In this document: piece by piece, positions 25,867 to 32,760 of the stretch
Position numbering within the stretch: the stretch's first letter is position 1
Layout: every line of letters begins with the position of its first letter
IMG/VR virus record: IMGVR_UViG_3300042549_007263
Span: 1-32,760 of that record
Source of the DNA: a virus
Direction: 5' to 3' (one strand)
DNA length: 32,760 nt
Translations under genes and position numbers: made by a program
Notes under the pieces: model-generated
Database searches by the model: none
What the model saw: only the letters and a program-made list of their open reading frames with translations
What the model was told of the DNA's origin: nothing

Positions 25867-25867
25867 T

Positions 25868-27127
25868 ATGGGAATACCTAAAAGAAAAAACATGATCAAC
25901 GTTTACGGTGGTAAGGATACTTACCAAGGTGAAGGTATATTAAAAAGAAGGGAAGAATTATTGGATATGATTACTAAATCCGATTCTTTTCTACCTGACT
26001 CTATTTTACATGATGATTTAGATAGGGGTATGTTGGATTATGTAAAAAATACATTTAAAGTTGTTTCTGACGGTGTAGAAATACCTGTTATTGATAAAAT
26101 CTTAACAATTCAAAGATGGGGGGAGTTTTCAAACAATTGGGAGTTTTCTGATTCAGACGGTAATGTAAAATTACCATTTATTACAATCATTAGAAAACCA
26201 GATGTACAGTTTGGAACAAATCCATCAATACAAAGAACTATTCCTGATAGACATCAATTTCACTATGCAACGGTTCCAACTTGGAACGGTAATTCTATGG
26301 GAGCGGACGTTTATAAAATACCACAACCAATTCCGTGTGATATTACATATGACATTACGATTGTTTGTAATAAATTTAGAGATTTAAATAAATTTAATAA
26401 ATTAATTTTACAAAATTTTTCATCTAGACAAGACTATACACAAGTTAAAGGTCATTACATTCCAATTGTTTTAGATACGATTGAAGACAATACACCTATG
26501 GAAACAATAGATGGTCGTAGATTTTATATGCAAACATACAAATGTACTATGTTAGGCTTTCTAATTGATAATGAGGAGTTTGAGGTAAAACCTGCAATTA
26601 GTCGAGCGTTTATTATTAATGAGTCTTTAGGAGGTGCTAGTATAAGTAAAAAATATATTGCTAAAACAATTGACATAACATTAACCACATTAATATCAAA
26701 TGGTACTAGTACAATATATAGTGTAGGTGAGAATATTACAGTTTTGTTTAATGTATCAATTAATGGAATTGTACAGGAAAAAGATGTACATTATACACAT
26801 TCTCATATAGGAGGATTATCAAATATAAATTTTAACGGAACCCCATTACAAGGAGATGTAATTGTTGTAAGTTACTATAAAGGTAGAAATAACATAATGT
26901 ACGATCAAAACGGTAATGAATTACAAGTAGGTCGTGAAAGTTTTGATTTTAATGGAGTCAATTTAGTTTTTGATCTACAAGAAAAGATTAATACAATTAT
27001 TAGTGTTACAACAAATGGCGTTATTGAATTTAGTGAAGAGGGATATGAAATAACAGGACAAAAACAAATAACACTAACAAGTGCTCCCGTATTCGGTGCT
27101 ACTTTAGATTTTGTTTATCTTTATTAA
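25868..27127 (+). CDS. tail sheath stabiliser/completion protein (gp15-like)
   Basis: This is a 419-residue protein. The segment PQPIPCDITYDITIVCNKFRDLNKFN, then LILQNF and ETIDGRRFYMQTYKCTMLGFLID, parallels T4 gp15 (YELSIFTRYEDDMFQIVEQILPYF, then RRIEWSLTFEVNGW). In T4, gp15 caps the tail and interacts with the neck. The C-terminal 150 residues form an extra beta domain, and the protein is longer than T4 gp15 (272). The start at 25868 is preferred over the in-frame 25829, because AGAGGAG lies just upstream as a Shine-Dalgarno sequence and the longer frame overlaps the previous gene. The sheath gene follows after 270 bases. Confidence 0.6.
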   Translation: MGIPKRKNMINVYGGKDTYQGEGILKRREELLDMITKSDSFLPDSILHDDLDRGMLDYVKNTFKVVSDGVEIPVIDKILTIQRWGEFSNNWEFSDSDGNVKLPFITIIRKPDVQFGTNPSIQRTIPDRHQFHYATVPTWNGNSMGADVYKIPQPIPCDITYDITIVCNKFRDLNKFNKLILQNFSSRQDYTQVKGHYIPIVLDTIEDNTPMETIDGRRFYMQTYKCTMLGFLIDNEEFEVKPAISRAFIINESLGGASISKKYIAKTIDITLTTLISNGTSTIYSVGENITVLFNVSINGIVQEKDVHYTHSHIGGLSNINFNGTPLQGDVIVVSYYKGRNNIMYDQNGNELQVGRESFDFNGVNLVFDLQEKINTIISVTTNGVIEFSEEGYEITGQKQITLTSAPVFGATLDFVYLY

Positions 27128-27282
27128 TCGTCCCCGTATATGTCCTTCTTTTTAGGTTTACAAAGTTCTTCTATGTGTTTTTCTAAAACTTTATAGATTT
27201 TTAAACCATTTTTATCACAGTAATTTTTTAACATTTCGTGGTGTTTCCCACTTATTTTAACGTTTTTTTGAGTGTTTTCCAT
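27124..27282 (-). CDS. small ribbon-helix-helix-like protein (52 residues)
   Basis: This short minus-strand gene reads MENTQKNVKISGKHHEMLK, continues with a helix NYCDKNGLKIYKVLEKHIEEL and ends in a Lys-rich tail. One strand then two helices is the pattern of MetJ/Arc-type (ribbon-helix-helix) repressors. It overlaps the 3' end of the gp15-like gene by four bases, tail to tail. It could regulate adjacent late genes, but this is inference; the identification is tentative at this length. Confidence 0.5.
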   Translation of the reverse strand: MENTQKNVKISGKHHEMLKNYCDKNGLKIYKVLEKHIEELCKPKKKDIYGDD

Positions 27283-27350
27283 ATAAAAGATATTAAAAGA
27301 TAAATAACTATCTTTTTAAGAAAAGTTGGGAAATCTTTGATAAAAACAAA

Positions 27351-27360
27351 GATATTTATT
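27351..27360 (+). promoter_or_regulatory. TATTTATT element upstream of the tail sheath
   Basis: GATATTTATT (core 27353-27360) lies 37 bases before the sheath ATG; the leader between them is A-rich without a Shine-Dalgarno sequence. Confidence 0.55.
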
Positions 27361-27397
27361 AGATAAGTAATAAAATTAATTAACCAAACAAAAATCA

Positions 27398-30337
27398 ATG
27401 GCAAGTAATAACAGAGTTTTCGTGTCTCCAGGTGTCTATACATCCGAGCTCGATTTAACATTTGTGGCACAGAGTGTAGGTGTTACAACATTAGGTTTAG
27501 CTGGTGAGACCTTAAAAGGTCCAGCTTTCGAACCTATTTTAATTTCAAATTTTGACGAATTCAAATTGTATTTTGGTTCCACTTCACCTGAAAAGTTCAG
27601 TGACGGTAATCCAAAATATGAATTAGGATATGTTGCAAAATCATATTTACAAGAATCTAATCAATTATTCGTAACGAGAGTATTGGGTTTATCAGGTTAT
27701 AAACCATATAAAACATTCGGTATTAAAACCGTAGGTGGTGTTATTTTGGAGGAATACGATGGAATAACTAATGAGGTTAGTGGTGTTACAATTACCCCAA
27801 CAACAATAACAACAACTGAATCTGGATCGTCACTAAATGAAATAATTGCCCATTTATCAGGTGTGACATCTGTTGATGGTACCGATATTGTGACGTATTT
27901 AAAAGATAATTATGGTGATTATTCAGGATTAACAACAGGTTCAACCAACGAATATTTCATTATAGGTTTATATCCAACAGGAGAAACAACACCAAATGGT
28001 ACAGAATTAGTATCTCCATTAACGGGTAACAAATATAGTAGTAATAACAACACAAAAGAATGGTGGAATACAATGCATCACCAATCTGATGGTTTGGTTA
28101 CTCCTCCAGACGGTGACGGTGTAAATGGTGTTTATTCTTATTTATTCACATTTACAAATTCAACTGACAAATGGTCAATTACACAATTTAACTATGATGC
28201 TCTTTTAGCTGACGAATACCATAATGTAGTAGTTGGTGCTATTAGATCAAGAGGTATATATAGCGGACAAACATTAGTACATGAAGTTAAGGATGATAAT
28301 AAATTCATTTTAACAGGTGTTACGGGATATGATATGAATACAAACCCAATGGGTGAGTTTGCAATCAAAGTAACAGGTACAACAAGTGGAGTTAAACAAT
28401 TTGTTTGTTCATTTGATACAACATCATCAAAATACATTTCTAAAGTTTTAGGAAATGATGTTTTTGATAAAGATAATTCAAGTTATCCTGTTTATGTTCA
28501 TGAGGTTTATCCTAACTATTTAAAAACTGCATACGAAAGAGGATTGGTTAGAGGTATTTCTATGGATGTATCTTACGAATTAGAAGGTGATAATTACCTA
28601 TCTCAGTGGGACACAACAATTTCACCGATGGTTGTTTCTGAAGTTCGTGGTGGTAGTGTTCAAGATTTATTCCAAGTTATTACAATCTCCGATGGAGAGG
28701 CCGCTAACTTTGAAGTAAAAATCAATATTCAAAATATTAATTTAGAAACTATGGAGTTTGATTTAGTGGTTCGTGATTTTAACGATACTGACGAAAATCA
28801 AGTGGCTCTTGAAAAATATTCAAGATGTTCAATGAATCCAGATATGCCAGGTTATATAGCTAAAAAAATCGGTACATCTGATGGTGAATATGCTTTAGTT
28901 TCTAAAAGAATTATGTTGGTTATGGCGGACGGAGCCCCGGTAGATGCTATTCCTGGTGGATTTAGAGGTTTTGCAAATAACAAAAACTTCGGTACAGTAT
29001 CAGGAATTAATATGGGATTAGGTAATGTAATATATAAAACGAAATATAACGATGCAGGTGATGTTGAAACTTACGATGTGAATGGTTCACCTAATATTGA
29101 AGGTGGAGATAAGGTAAGAAAAGTTATGTTAGGTTTATCTGACGCTGTTGGATTCGATAGAGATTTATTGAAATATAAAGGTGATATGGCAACAACAGAA
29201 ACATTTGGTTTCCATTTATCTGTAAACGCAGCTACAATTACAGGAACAACTTTCCAAACAACACCATACGATTTAGAAGGTCAAACTAATCCTGAAACCA
29301 ATAAATTAACTAATATTAATTTCCGTAAATTCACTTTCGCAGTTTATGGAGGTAAAGATGGTTGGGATATATACAGATCAACAAGAACTAATACCGACGC
29401 CTTTATTTTTGGTAAGACAATATATAAATCAGGTCATACAGTAAACGGAGGTGTATTTAGCTCAAGTGTAGGTAATTCTGACTATTACGCTTACGTACAA
29501 GGTATTGAAACATACTCAAATCCTGAAGCGGTAGATATTAACGTATTTGCAACACCTGGTATTAACTTCCAAGATCATAGTTCATTAGTTAATCAAGCGA
29601 TTGATATGATTGAGACTGAAAGAGCGGATTCATTATATATTATGAACTCACCAAATATCACAGGGGCAACTGCAACAGATTCAATAGTGTCAGCTTTAGA
29701 TGACGCGGGTATAGATTCTAACTATTCTGCAACATATTGGCCTTGGATTCAAGTAAGAGATACAGATAATGCAACTCAATTATATATCCCACCAACAGGT
29801 GAGGTTGTAAAGAACATTGCCTTAACTGACAACGTGTCTTATCCTTGGTTCGCGGTTGCGGGTTATAGTAGAGGTTTAGTAAATGCGATCAAAGCAACTA
29901 AAAAATTGACTTTAGATGATAGAGACGTATTATATAAAAATAGAATCAACCCAATTGCAACATTCTCTGATACAGGTACTATTATTTGGGGTAACAAAAC
30001 TTTACAAGTTAGAGAATCTGCTTTAGATAGAATTAACGTAAGAAGATTACTATTGAGAGCAAGAAAGTTAATTTCTGCGGTTTCTGTAAGATTATTGTTT
30101 GAACAAAATGATGACCAAGTAAGAAACGAATTCTTAAGATTGGTAAATCCTATCTTGGATGCAATTAAGAAAGAAAGAGGTTTGTATGATTTCCGTGTAA
30201 CAGTTTCTAACGATCCTGAAGACATCGACGCAAACACTATGAGAGGTAAGATCTACATCAAACCAACTCGTTCTTTGGAATTCATCGACGTAGAGTTCAT
30301 TATTACTCCAACAGGAGCTTCATTTGAAAATATCTAA
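27398..30337 (+). CDS. tail sheath protein
   Basis: This is the 979-residue contractile sheath subunit. The N-terminus (VFVSPGVYTSELDLT, then GLAGETLKGPAFEPILI) is the conserved sheath start. The C-terminal third (TGEVVKNIALTDNV, then FRVTVSNDPEDIDAN, then SLEFIDVEFIIT) is the conserved sheath core that builds the inter-subunit beta sheet. T4 gp18 has 659 residues, so extra surface domains are expected in the middle (about residues 100-440), as in other large sheaths. Late structural gene. A strong terminator follows its stop. Confidence 0.95.
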   Translation: MASNNRVFVSPGVYTSELDLTFVAQSVGVTTLGLAGETLKGPAFEPILISNFDEFKLYFGSTSPEKFSDGNPKYELGYVAKSYLQESNQLFVTRVLGLSGYKPYKTFGIKTVGGVILEEYDGITNEVSGVTITPTTITTTESGSSLNEIIAHLSGVTSVDGTDIVTYLKDNYGDYSGLTTGSTNEYFIIGLYPTGETTPNGTELVSPLTGNKYSSNNNTKEWWNTMHHQSDGLVTPPDGDGVNGVYSYLFTFTNSTDKWSITQFNYDALLADEYHNVVVGAIRSRGIYSGQTLVHEVKDDNKFILTGVTGYDMNTNPMGEFAIKVTGTTSGVKQFVCSFDTTSSKYISKVLGNDVFDKDNSSYPVYVHEVYPNYLKTAYERGLVRGISMDVSYELEGDNYLSQWDTTISPMVVSEVRGGSVQDLFQVITISDGEAANFEVKINIQNINLETMEFDLVVRDFNDTDENQVALEKYSRCSMNPDMPGYIAKKIGTSDGEYALVSKRIMLVMADGAPVDAIPGGFRGFANNKNFGTVSGINMGLGNVIYKTKYNDAGDVETYDVNGSPNIEGGDKVRKVMLGLSDAVGFDRDLLKYKGDMATTETFGFHLSVNAATITGTTFQTTPYDLEGQTNPETNKLTNINFRKFTFAVYGGKDGWDIYRSTRTNTDAFIFGKTIYKSGHTVNGGVFSSSVGNSDYYAYVQGIETYSNPEAVDINVFATPGINFQDHSSLVNQAIDMIETERADSLYIMNSPNITGATATDSIVSALDDAGIDSNYSATYWPWIQVRDTDNATQLYIPPTGEVVKNIALTDNVSYPWFAVAGYSRGLVNAIKATKKLTLDDRDVLYKNRINPIATFSDTGTIIWGNKTLQVRESALDRINVRRLLLRARKLISAVSVRLLFEQNDDQVRNEFLRLVNPILDAIKKERGLYDFRVTVSNDPEDIDANTMRGKIYIKPTRSLEFIDVEFIITPTGASFENI

Positions 30338-30360
30338 TCTAAAAGGAGATATAAAAATAA

Positions 30361-30391
30361 GAAAGGAGGGTAGAAATACCTTCCTTTTTTT
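30361..30391 (+). terminator. Rho-independent terminator after the sheath gene
   Basis: GGAGGGTA pairs with TACCTTCC (one G-T pair) around a GAAA tetraloop, followed by a run of seven T; upstream A bases can pair with the T tract. It lies 23 bases after the sheath stop. Confidence 0.9.
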
Positions 30392-30398
30392 ATGTAGA

Positions 30399-30414
30399 AC
30401 GTTCCATGTGGAAC
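30399..30414. other. parS-like palindrome
   Basis: CGTTCCATGTGGAACA matches the parS form TGTTCCACGTGGAACA at 14 of 16 positions. The arms GTTCCA and TGGAAC pair perfectly around a TG centre. ParB binding is suggested only by this resemblance. Confidence 0.4.
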
Positions 30415-30453
30415 ATATGTATAACAAAAAAATAATTATACTTTACCCAGAAT

Positions 30454-30467
30454 ACTGGAACTAGATA
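30454..30467. repeat. 14-base direct repeat, copy 1
   Basis: ACTGGAACTAGATA, an exact copy of 30516-30529, 62 bases apart. Confidence 0.85.
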
Positions 30468-30515
30468 TACTAGTATTTATTATTGATATATTATTTTATT
30501 AAAGTAGAGTATTAA

Positions 30516-30529
30516 ACTGGAACTAGATA
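30516..30529. repeat. 14-base direct repeat, copy 2
   Basis: Exact copy of 30454-30467; the first TATTTATT element lies between the two. Confidence 0.85.
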
Positions 30530-30618
30530 CTGGATCCTGTAAAAAACTACGAAAAATAATTGACATAAACAACCTTTTTGAGATAATTAATTCAAAATAA
30601 AATTATTTTCCTTTTGGA

Positions 30619-30628
30619 TATATTTATT
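30619..30628 (+). promoter_or_regulatory. TATTTATT element upstream of the tail tube
   Basis: ATATTTATTAG-type element with core 30621-30628, 39 bases before the tube ATG, nearly the same spacing as at the sheath (37). Confidence 0.55.
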
Positions 30629-30667
30629 AGAAAGTAAATAACTAACAAAACTTAACAAACACACAAT

Positions 30668-31156
30668 ATGGCCGATTTATTAATGAAAATGCCGACACCT
30701 TACGAACCAAAAAGGGTCAACCGATTTATCGTAAGATTCAACTCATCTTTGGGTATAAACGAATGGTATGTATCTGCCGCGTCAAGACCAAGTGCTAAAA
30801 TTAATTCAGTTGCAATTCCTTTCCTGAACACATCAACATATGTTGCAGGTAGATTTGAGTGGAATGAAATTAAAATGACTTTTAGAGATCCAATTGGACC
30901 TTCAGCTTCTCAAGCTTTAATGGAATGGTTCCGTTTACATGCTGAATCAGTAACAGGTCGTATGGGTTATGCTGCTGGTTATAAAAAGGATATTGAATTG
31001 GAGATGTTAGATCCAACAGGAGTAGTAGTTGAAAAATGGTTATTAGAAAACTGTTTCTTAACTGACTTGAACTTTGGTGAATTAGACTATAACAGAGATG
31101 AATTGGCTAATATCACATGTTCTTTGAGAATGGATAGATGTATTTTGATATACTAA
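30668..31156 (+). CDS. tail tube protein (gp19-like)
   Basis: This 162-residue protein matches T4 gp19-type tail tube proteins in length and order: an N-terminal segment NRFIVRFNSSLGINEWYVSAASRPSA, then FEWNEIKMTFRDP, a central helix (ALMEWFRLHAESVTG) and a C-terminal strand set (ENCFLTDLNFGELDYN). Subunits form stacked hexameric rings through which DNA passes. The A-rich leader without a Shine-Dalgarno sequence resembles that of the sheath. It is followed by an intrinsic terminator, so it is probably expressed as a separate high-level transcript. Confidence 0.88.
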   Translation: MADLLMKMPTPYEPKRVNRFIVRFNSSLGINEWYVSAASRPSAKINSVAIPFLNTSTYVAGRFEWNEIKMTFRDPIGPSASQALMEWFRLHAESVTGRMGYAAGYKKDIELEMLDPTGVVVEKWLLENCFLTDLNFGELDYNRDELANITCSLRMDRCILIY

Positions 31157-31177
31157 TATTACAGATTTTCATATACG

Positions 31178-31216
31178 AAAACCGATAGTTCACAAGATTA
31201 TCGGTTTTTCTTTTTT
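31178..31216 (+). terminator. Rho-independent terminator after the tube gene
   Basis: A 10-bp stem, AAAACCGATA with TATCGGTTTT, around an 11-base loop is followed by a T-rich tail (TTTTTCTTTTTT). It lies 22 bases after the tube stop. Confidence 0.9.
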
Positions 31217-31259
31217 AAAAACTTTACTTTGAACTAGTTATTAAGTAAATTATAGTATT

Positions 31260-32009
31260 ATGGAAGAAACAAGAATTGACCCGACAATTGCCTATGATGT
31301 AATAGAATTACCAAGTAAAGGTATTCATTATACTAATAAGAAAAAATCTGTAAGAGTAGCTTATTTAACAGCTTCAGATGAGAACATTTTATCATCTCCA
31401 AGTTTTTTAAATACAAATACCGTTATTACTGAACTTTTAAAAAGAAAAATTTTAGATAAAGATTTAAACATAGAAGAAATTGTTGAGGAAGATAGACAAG
31501 CAATTTTAATCTTTTTAAGAAATACCGCATTTGGTTCTGATTATAATTTAACAATTACTGACGATAAAACTGGAAATGAATTTACCGTTGAGGTAGATTT
31601 AGGTTCATTAAAAATAAAAGATTTTAATTTAGTAGAAGATACAAACGGAGAATACGGTCATTATTTAGAAAAAAGTAAAACAGAAATCACGTTCAAGTTT
31701 TTAACACAAAAACAAGAAGATGAAATTGAAAAAATTAAAGAGAGTTGGAATGGTAATGGTGTTGCACCTGTTATAACCAAACAACTTGAGATGATGATTA
31801 AATCTGTTGGTGGGGTGAGAGACGCATTAAAAATTAGAGGTTTTATTGAAACCATGCCAATTAAAGATTCACAAGATTTTAGGAAATTTGTAAAAGATAA
31901 TAAACCCGGGTTAGATTTAACCCAAACAGTAAGAACCCCATCAGGAGAAGATGTCCAAGTTAGAATTGGATTTGGGGTAGAGTTTTTTCGCCCTTTCTAT
32001 GGATTATAA
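31260..32009 (+). CDS. baseplate hub assembly protein (gp26-like, T4_baseplate family)
   Basis: This is a 249-residue protein. The opening IELPSKGIHYTNKKKSVRVAYLTASDENIL is the characteristic start of phage proteins in the T4 gp26/base plate family (LPSKG-x-x-Y then DE-x-IL). A helical middle and a beta segment (NEFTVEVDLGSLKIKDF) follow, with a C-terminal segment ending in VRIGFGVEFFRPFYGL. In T4, gp26 takes part in hub assembly. Its end overlaps the start of the next small gene by 11 bases. Confidence 0.7.
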   Translation: MEETRIDPTIAYDVIELPSKGIHYTNKKKSVRVAYLTASDENILSSPSFLNTNTVITELLKRKILDKDLNIEEIVEEDRQAILIFLRNTAFGSDYNLTITDDKTGNEFTVEVDLGSLKIKDFNLVEDTNGEYGHYLEKSKTEITFKFLTQKQEDEIEKIKESWNGNGVAPVITKQLEMMIKSVGGVRDALKIRGFIETMPIKDSQDFRKFVKDNKPGLDLTQTVRTPSGEDVQVRIGFGVEFFRPFYGL

Positions 32010-32142
32010 GAAAGGACAGTTAGACGAAATATTATTTTTAATTAAAAAGGGGTTTTCTTACGGAGATTTATTAACAATGCCGGTTCACTTACGTAGATAT
32101 TATGTAAATTATATAATTGAGTTGGAAAATAATACCCAATAG
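31999..32142 (+). CDS. small protein downstream of and overlapping gp26-like gene
   Basis: This 47-residue ORF starts at the ATG inside the gp26-like gene and translates as YKKGQLDEILFLIKKGFSY, then GDLLTMPVHLRRYYVNYII. The 'MP-x-x-LRR-Y' pattern is familiar from small T4-like proteins encoded after gp26 (tail chaperone or gp51-type). The frame overlap and coding density support a real gene. The role is inferred. Confidence 0.6.
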   Translation: MDYKKGQLDEILFLIKKGFSYGDLLTMPVHLRRYYVNYIIELENNTQ

Positions 32143-32150
32143 TATTTATA
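32142..32150 (+). promoter_or_regulatory. TATTTATA element upstream of 32154
   Basis: The element (core 32143-32150) starts one base after the previous TAG stop and ends three bases before the ATG at 32154. Confidence 0.45.
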
Positions 32151-32153
32151 GGT

Positions 32154-32760
32154 ATGAGTTTAACTACCCAAGAATTAAATGATGCACGAAATCATGGTAA
32201 AGCTGCCAAAGAGGCTGGTATGTCCGAACAACAAATGTTGAATTCATTGACATCTAGAAGTCAAGAATTTAAAAACGAAGCAAAAGGGGCGTGGAATAGA
32301 GCAACAGCACCAGGAGGTGGAACTAGTCCCCAAAGCTCAGATAGAAGTTTAAAAAATCCAATAGATGTTGGTAAAGCAATGGCAAAAAGTGTTTCATCAA
32401 AATCAGAAATGGGTAGTGAATATAAAGTTGATGTAGAGGGATTAATGAATCCTTATACGACACTATTAACACTCGAAAAGGAAATATTCAAACAATTAGA
32501 AAGAGAGTCTCAATTACATACAACTATTAATGAAAAAATAGGTATTACGGGAGAACTATCAAGAGCATATAGAGATGTTATATTAGAGACCGTTCCCATG
32601 GCTGCAACTTTAGGGTTTGATATAGAAAATTTGGGGGATTTAGTAACGGGGTTAGGTGAAAAATCCGGTAGATTTAATTTATTATCTCAAAAAACAATGG
32701 AAAACTCTTTAGTGACAACTAGGGCGTTTGGTAGTTCTTTAAGAGATATGTCGGAGACGA
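32154..32760 (+). CDS. probable tail tape-measure protein (N-terminal part)
   Basis: Open from ATG 32154 to the window edge (about 202 codons). The first 100 residues are helical and polar. Later segments (ELSRAYRDVILETVPMAATLGFDIENLGDLVTGLGEKSG, then TTRAFGSSLRDMSE) have the repeated helical pattern with TLGF/GLG phrases seen in tape-measure proteins. The position after tube and gp26-like genes agrees with that, though a hub protein such as gp29 is also possible. Confidence 0.5.
   Translation, partial: MSLTTQELNDARNHGKAAKEAGMSEQQMLNSLTSRSQEFKNEAKGAWNRATAPGGGTSPQSSDRSLKNPIDVGKAMAKSVSSKSEMGSEYKVDVEGLMNPYTTLLTLEKEIFKQLERESQLHTTINEKIGITGELSRAYRDVILETVPMAATLGFDIENLGDLVTGLGEKSGRFNLLSQKTMENSLVTTRAFGSSLRDMSET

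Larger units (their letters stand above)
30338..30667. other. 330-base intergenic region between sheath and tube genes
   Basis: No coding region longer than about 15 codons was seen. The region holds a terminator, a parS-like palindrome, a 14-base direct repeat (30454-30467 and 30516-30529) and two TATTTATT elements (30474-30481 and 30621-30628). It is the longest non-coding stretch in the window. Confidence 0.8.

Noticed and set aside
25829-25867. Earlier start of the gp15-like gene at 25829
   Set aside because: The 13 extra codons overlap the previous gene, and a Shine-Dalgarno sequence points to ATG 25868.
30417-30464. Short frame in the sheath-tube gap
   Set aside because: Only 15 codons, with no conserved pattern.
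31978-32009. Programmed frameshift joining the gp26-like gene to the small downstream ORF
   Set aside because: A TTTTTT run sits in the overlap, but it does not fit a standard -1 slippery heptamer, and the small ORF is in +1 frame with its own ATG.
1-32760. tRNA genes, integrase or transposase
   Set aside because: No cloverleaf or typical motif was seen by eye on either strand; a tool-based scan was not possible.

Overview
This window looks like part of the genome of a tailed, contractile phage (myovirus) with T4-type morphogenesis. It is AT-rich and strictly modular. The clearest anchors are a tail sheath protein, a T4 gp19-like tail tube protein, a gp26-like baseplate protein, gp15-like and gp13-like neck/tail-completion proteins, a family B DNA polymerase, a dUTPase, a PhoH-like ATPase and an SNF2-type helicase. 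Many starts lack a Shine-Dalgarno sequence and instead follow A-rich leaders (sheath, tube, polymerase, fibre genes). That is typical of Bacteroidetes genes, so a Bacteroidetes host, perhaps a marine flavobacterium, is my inference. No tRNA, rRNA, CRISPR, integrase or transposase was seen.

Layout. (1) 1-6361, minus strand: phoH (partial), a ParB-fold protein, dut, two small proteins and a group 1 glycosyltransferase, followed by five linked proteins of unknown function, probably virion-associated (a WYL-like/Pro-Lys protein, a 49-residue repeat protein and others). Three of the minus-strand proteins share a short terminal LxE...(R/K)IKx(V/L)M motif. (2) 6415-17271, plus strand: five large fibre/adhesin genes carrying Pro-Thr linkers, LamG-like domains, a Gly-X-Y region, a seven-bladed propeller and a nonapeptide beta-helix. 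A small gene, a 2OG-Fe(II) oxygenase and a baseplate-like beta protein follow. (3) 18660-21557: DNA polymerase. (4) 21554-25255, mostly minus: a gp13-like neck protein, the SNF2 helicase and a GT25 glycosyltransferase. The GT25 gene lies between the helicase start and a decayed second copy of that start. (5) 25354-32760, plus: gp14-like and gp15-like proteins, sheath, tube, gp26-like protein, a small overlapping ORF and the beginning of a probable tape-measure protein.

A recurring TATTTAT(A/T) element, in the sense orientation, precedes the first gene of nearly every transcription unit on both strands. It is the best candidate for the phage's own promoter. At several genes it ends only 3-7 bases before the ATG, which would imply nearly leaderless mRNAs or a role in translation. 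Two strong intrinsic terminators flank the tube gene. The 330-base gap between sheath and tube also holds a parS-like palindrome and a direct repeat.

The most speculative but interesting idea is a fibre-decoration system. Ser/Thr/Pro-rich fibre genes lie next to a prolyl-hydroxylase-like oxygenase, and the same window encodes two glycosyltransferases, one of the family that includes collagen galactosyltransferases.
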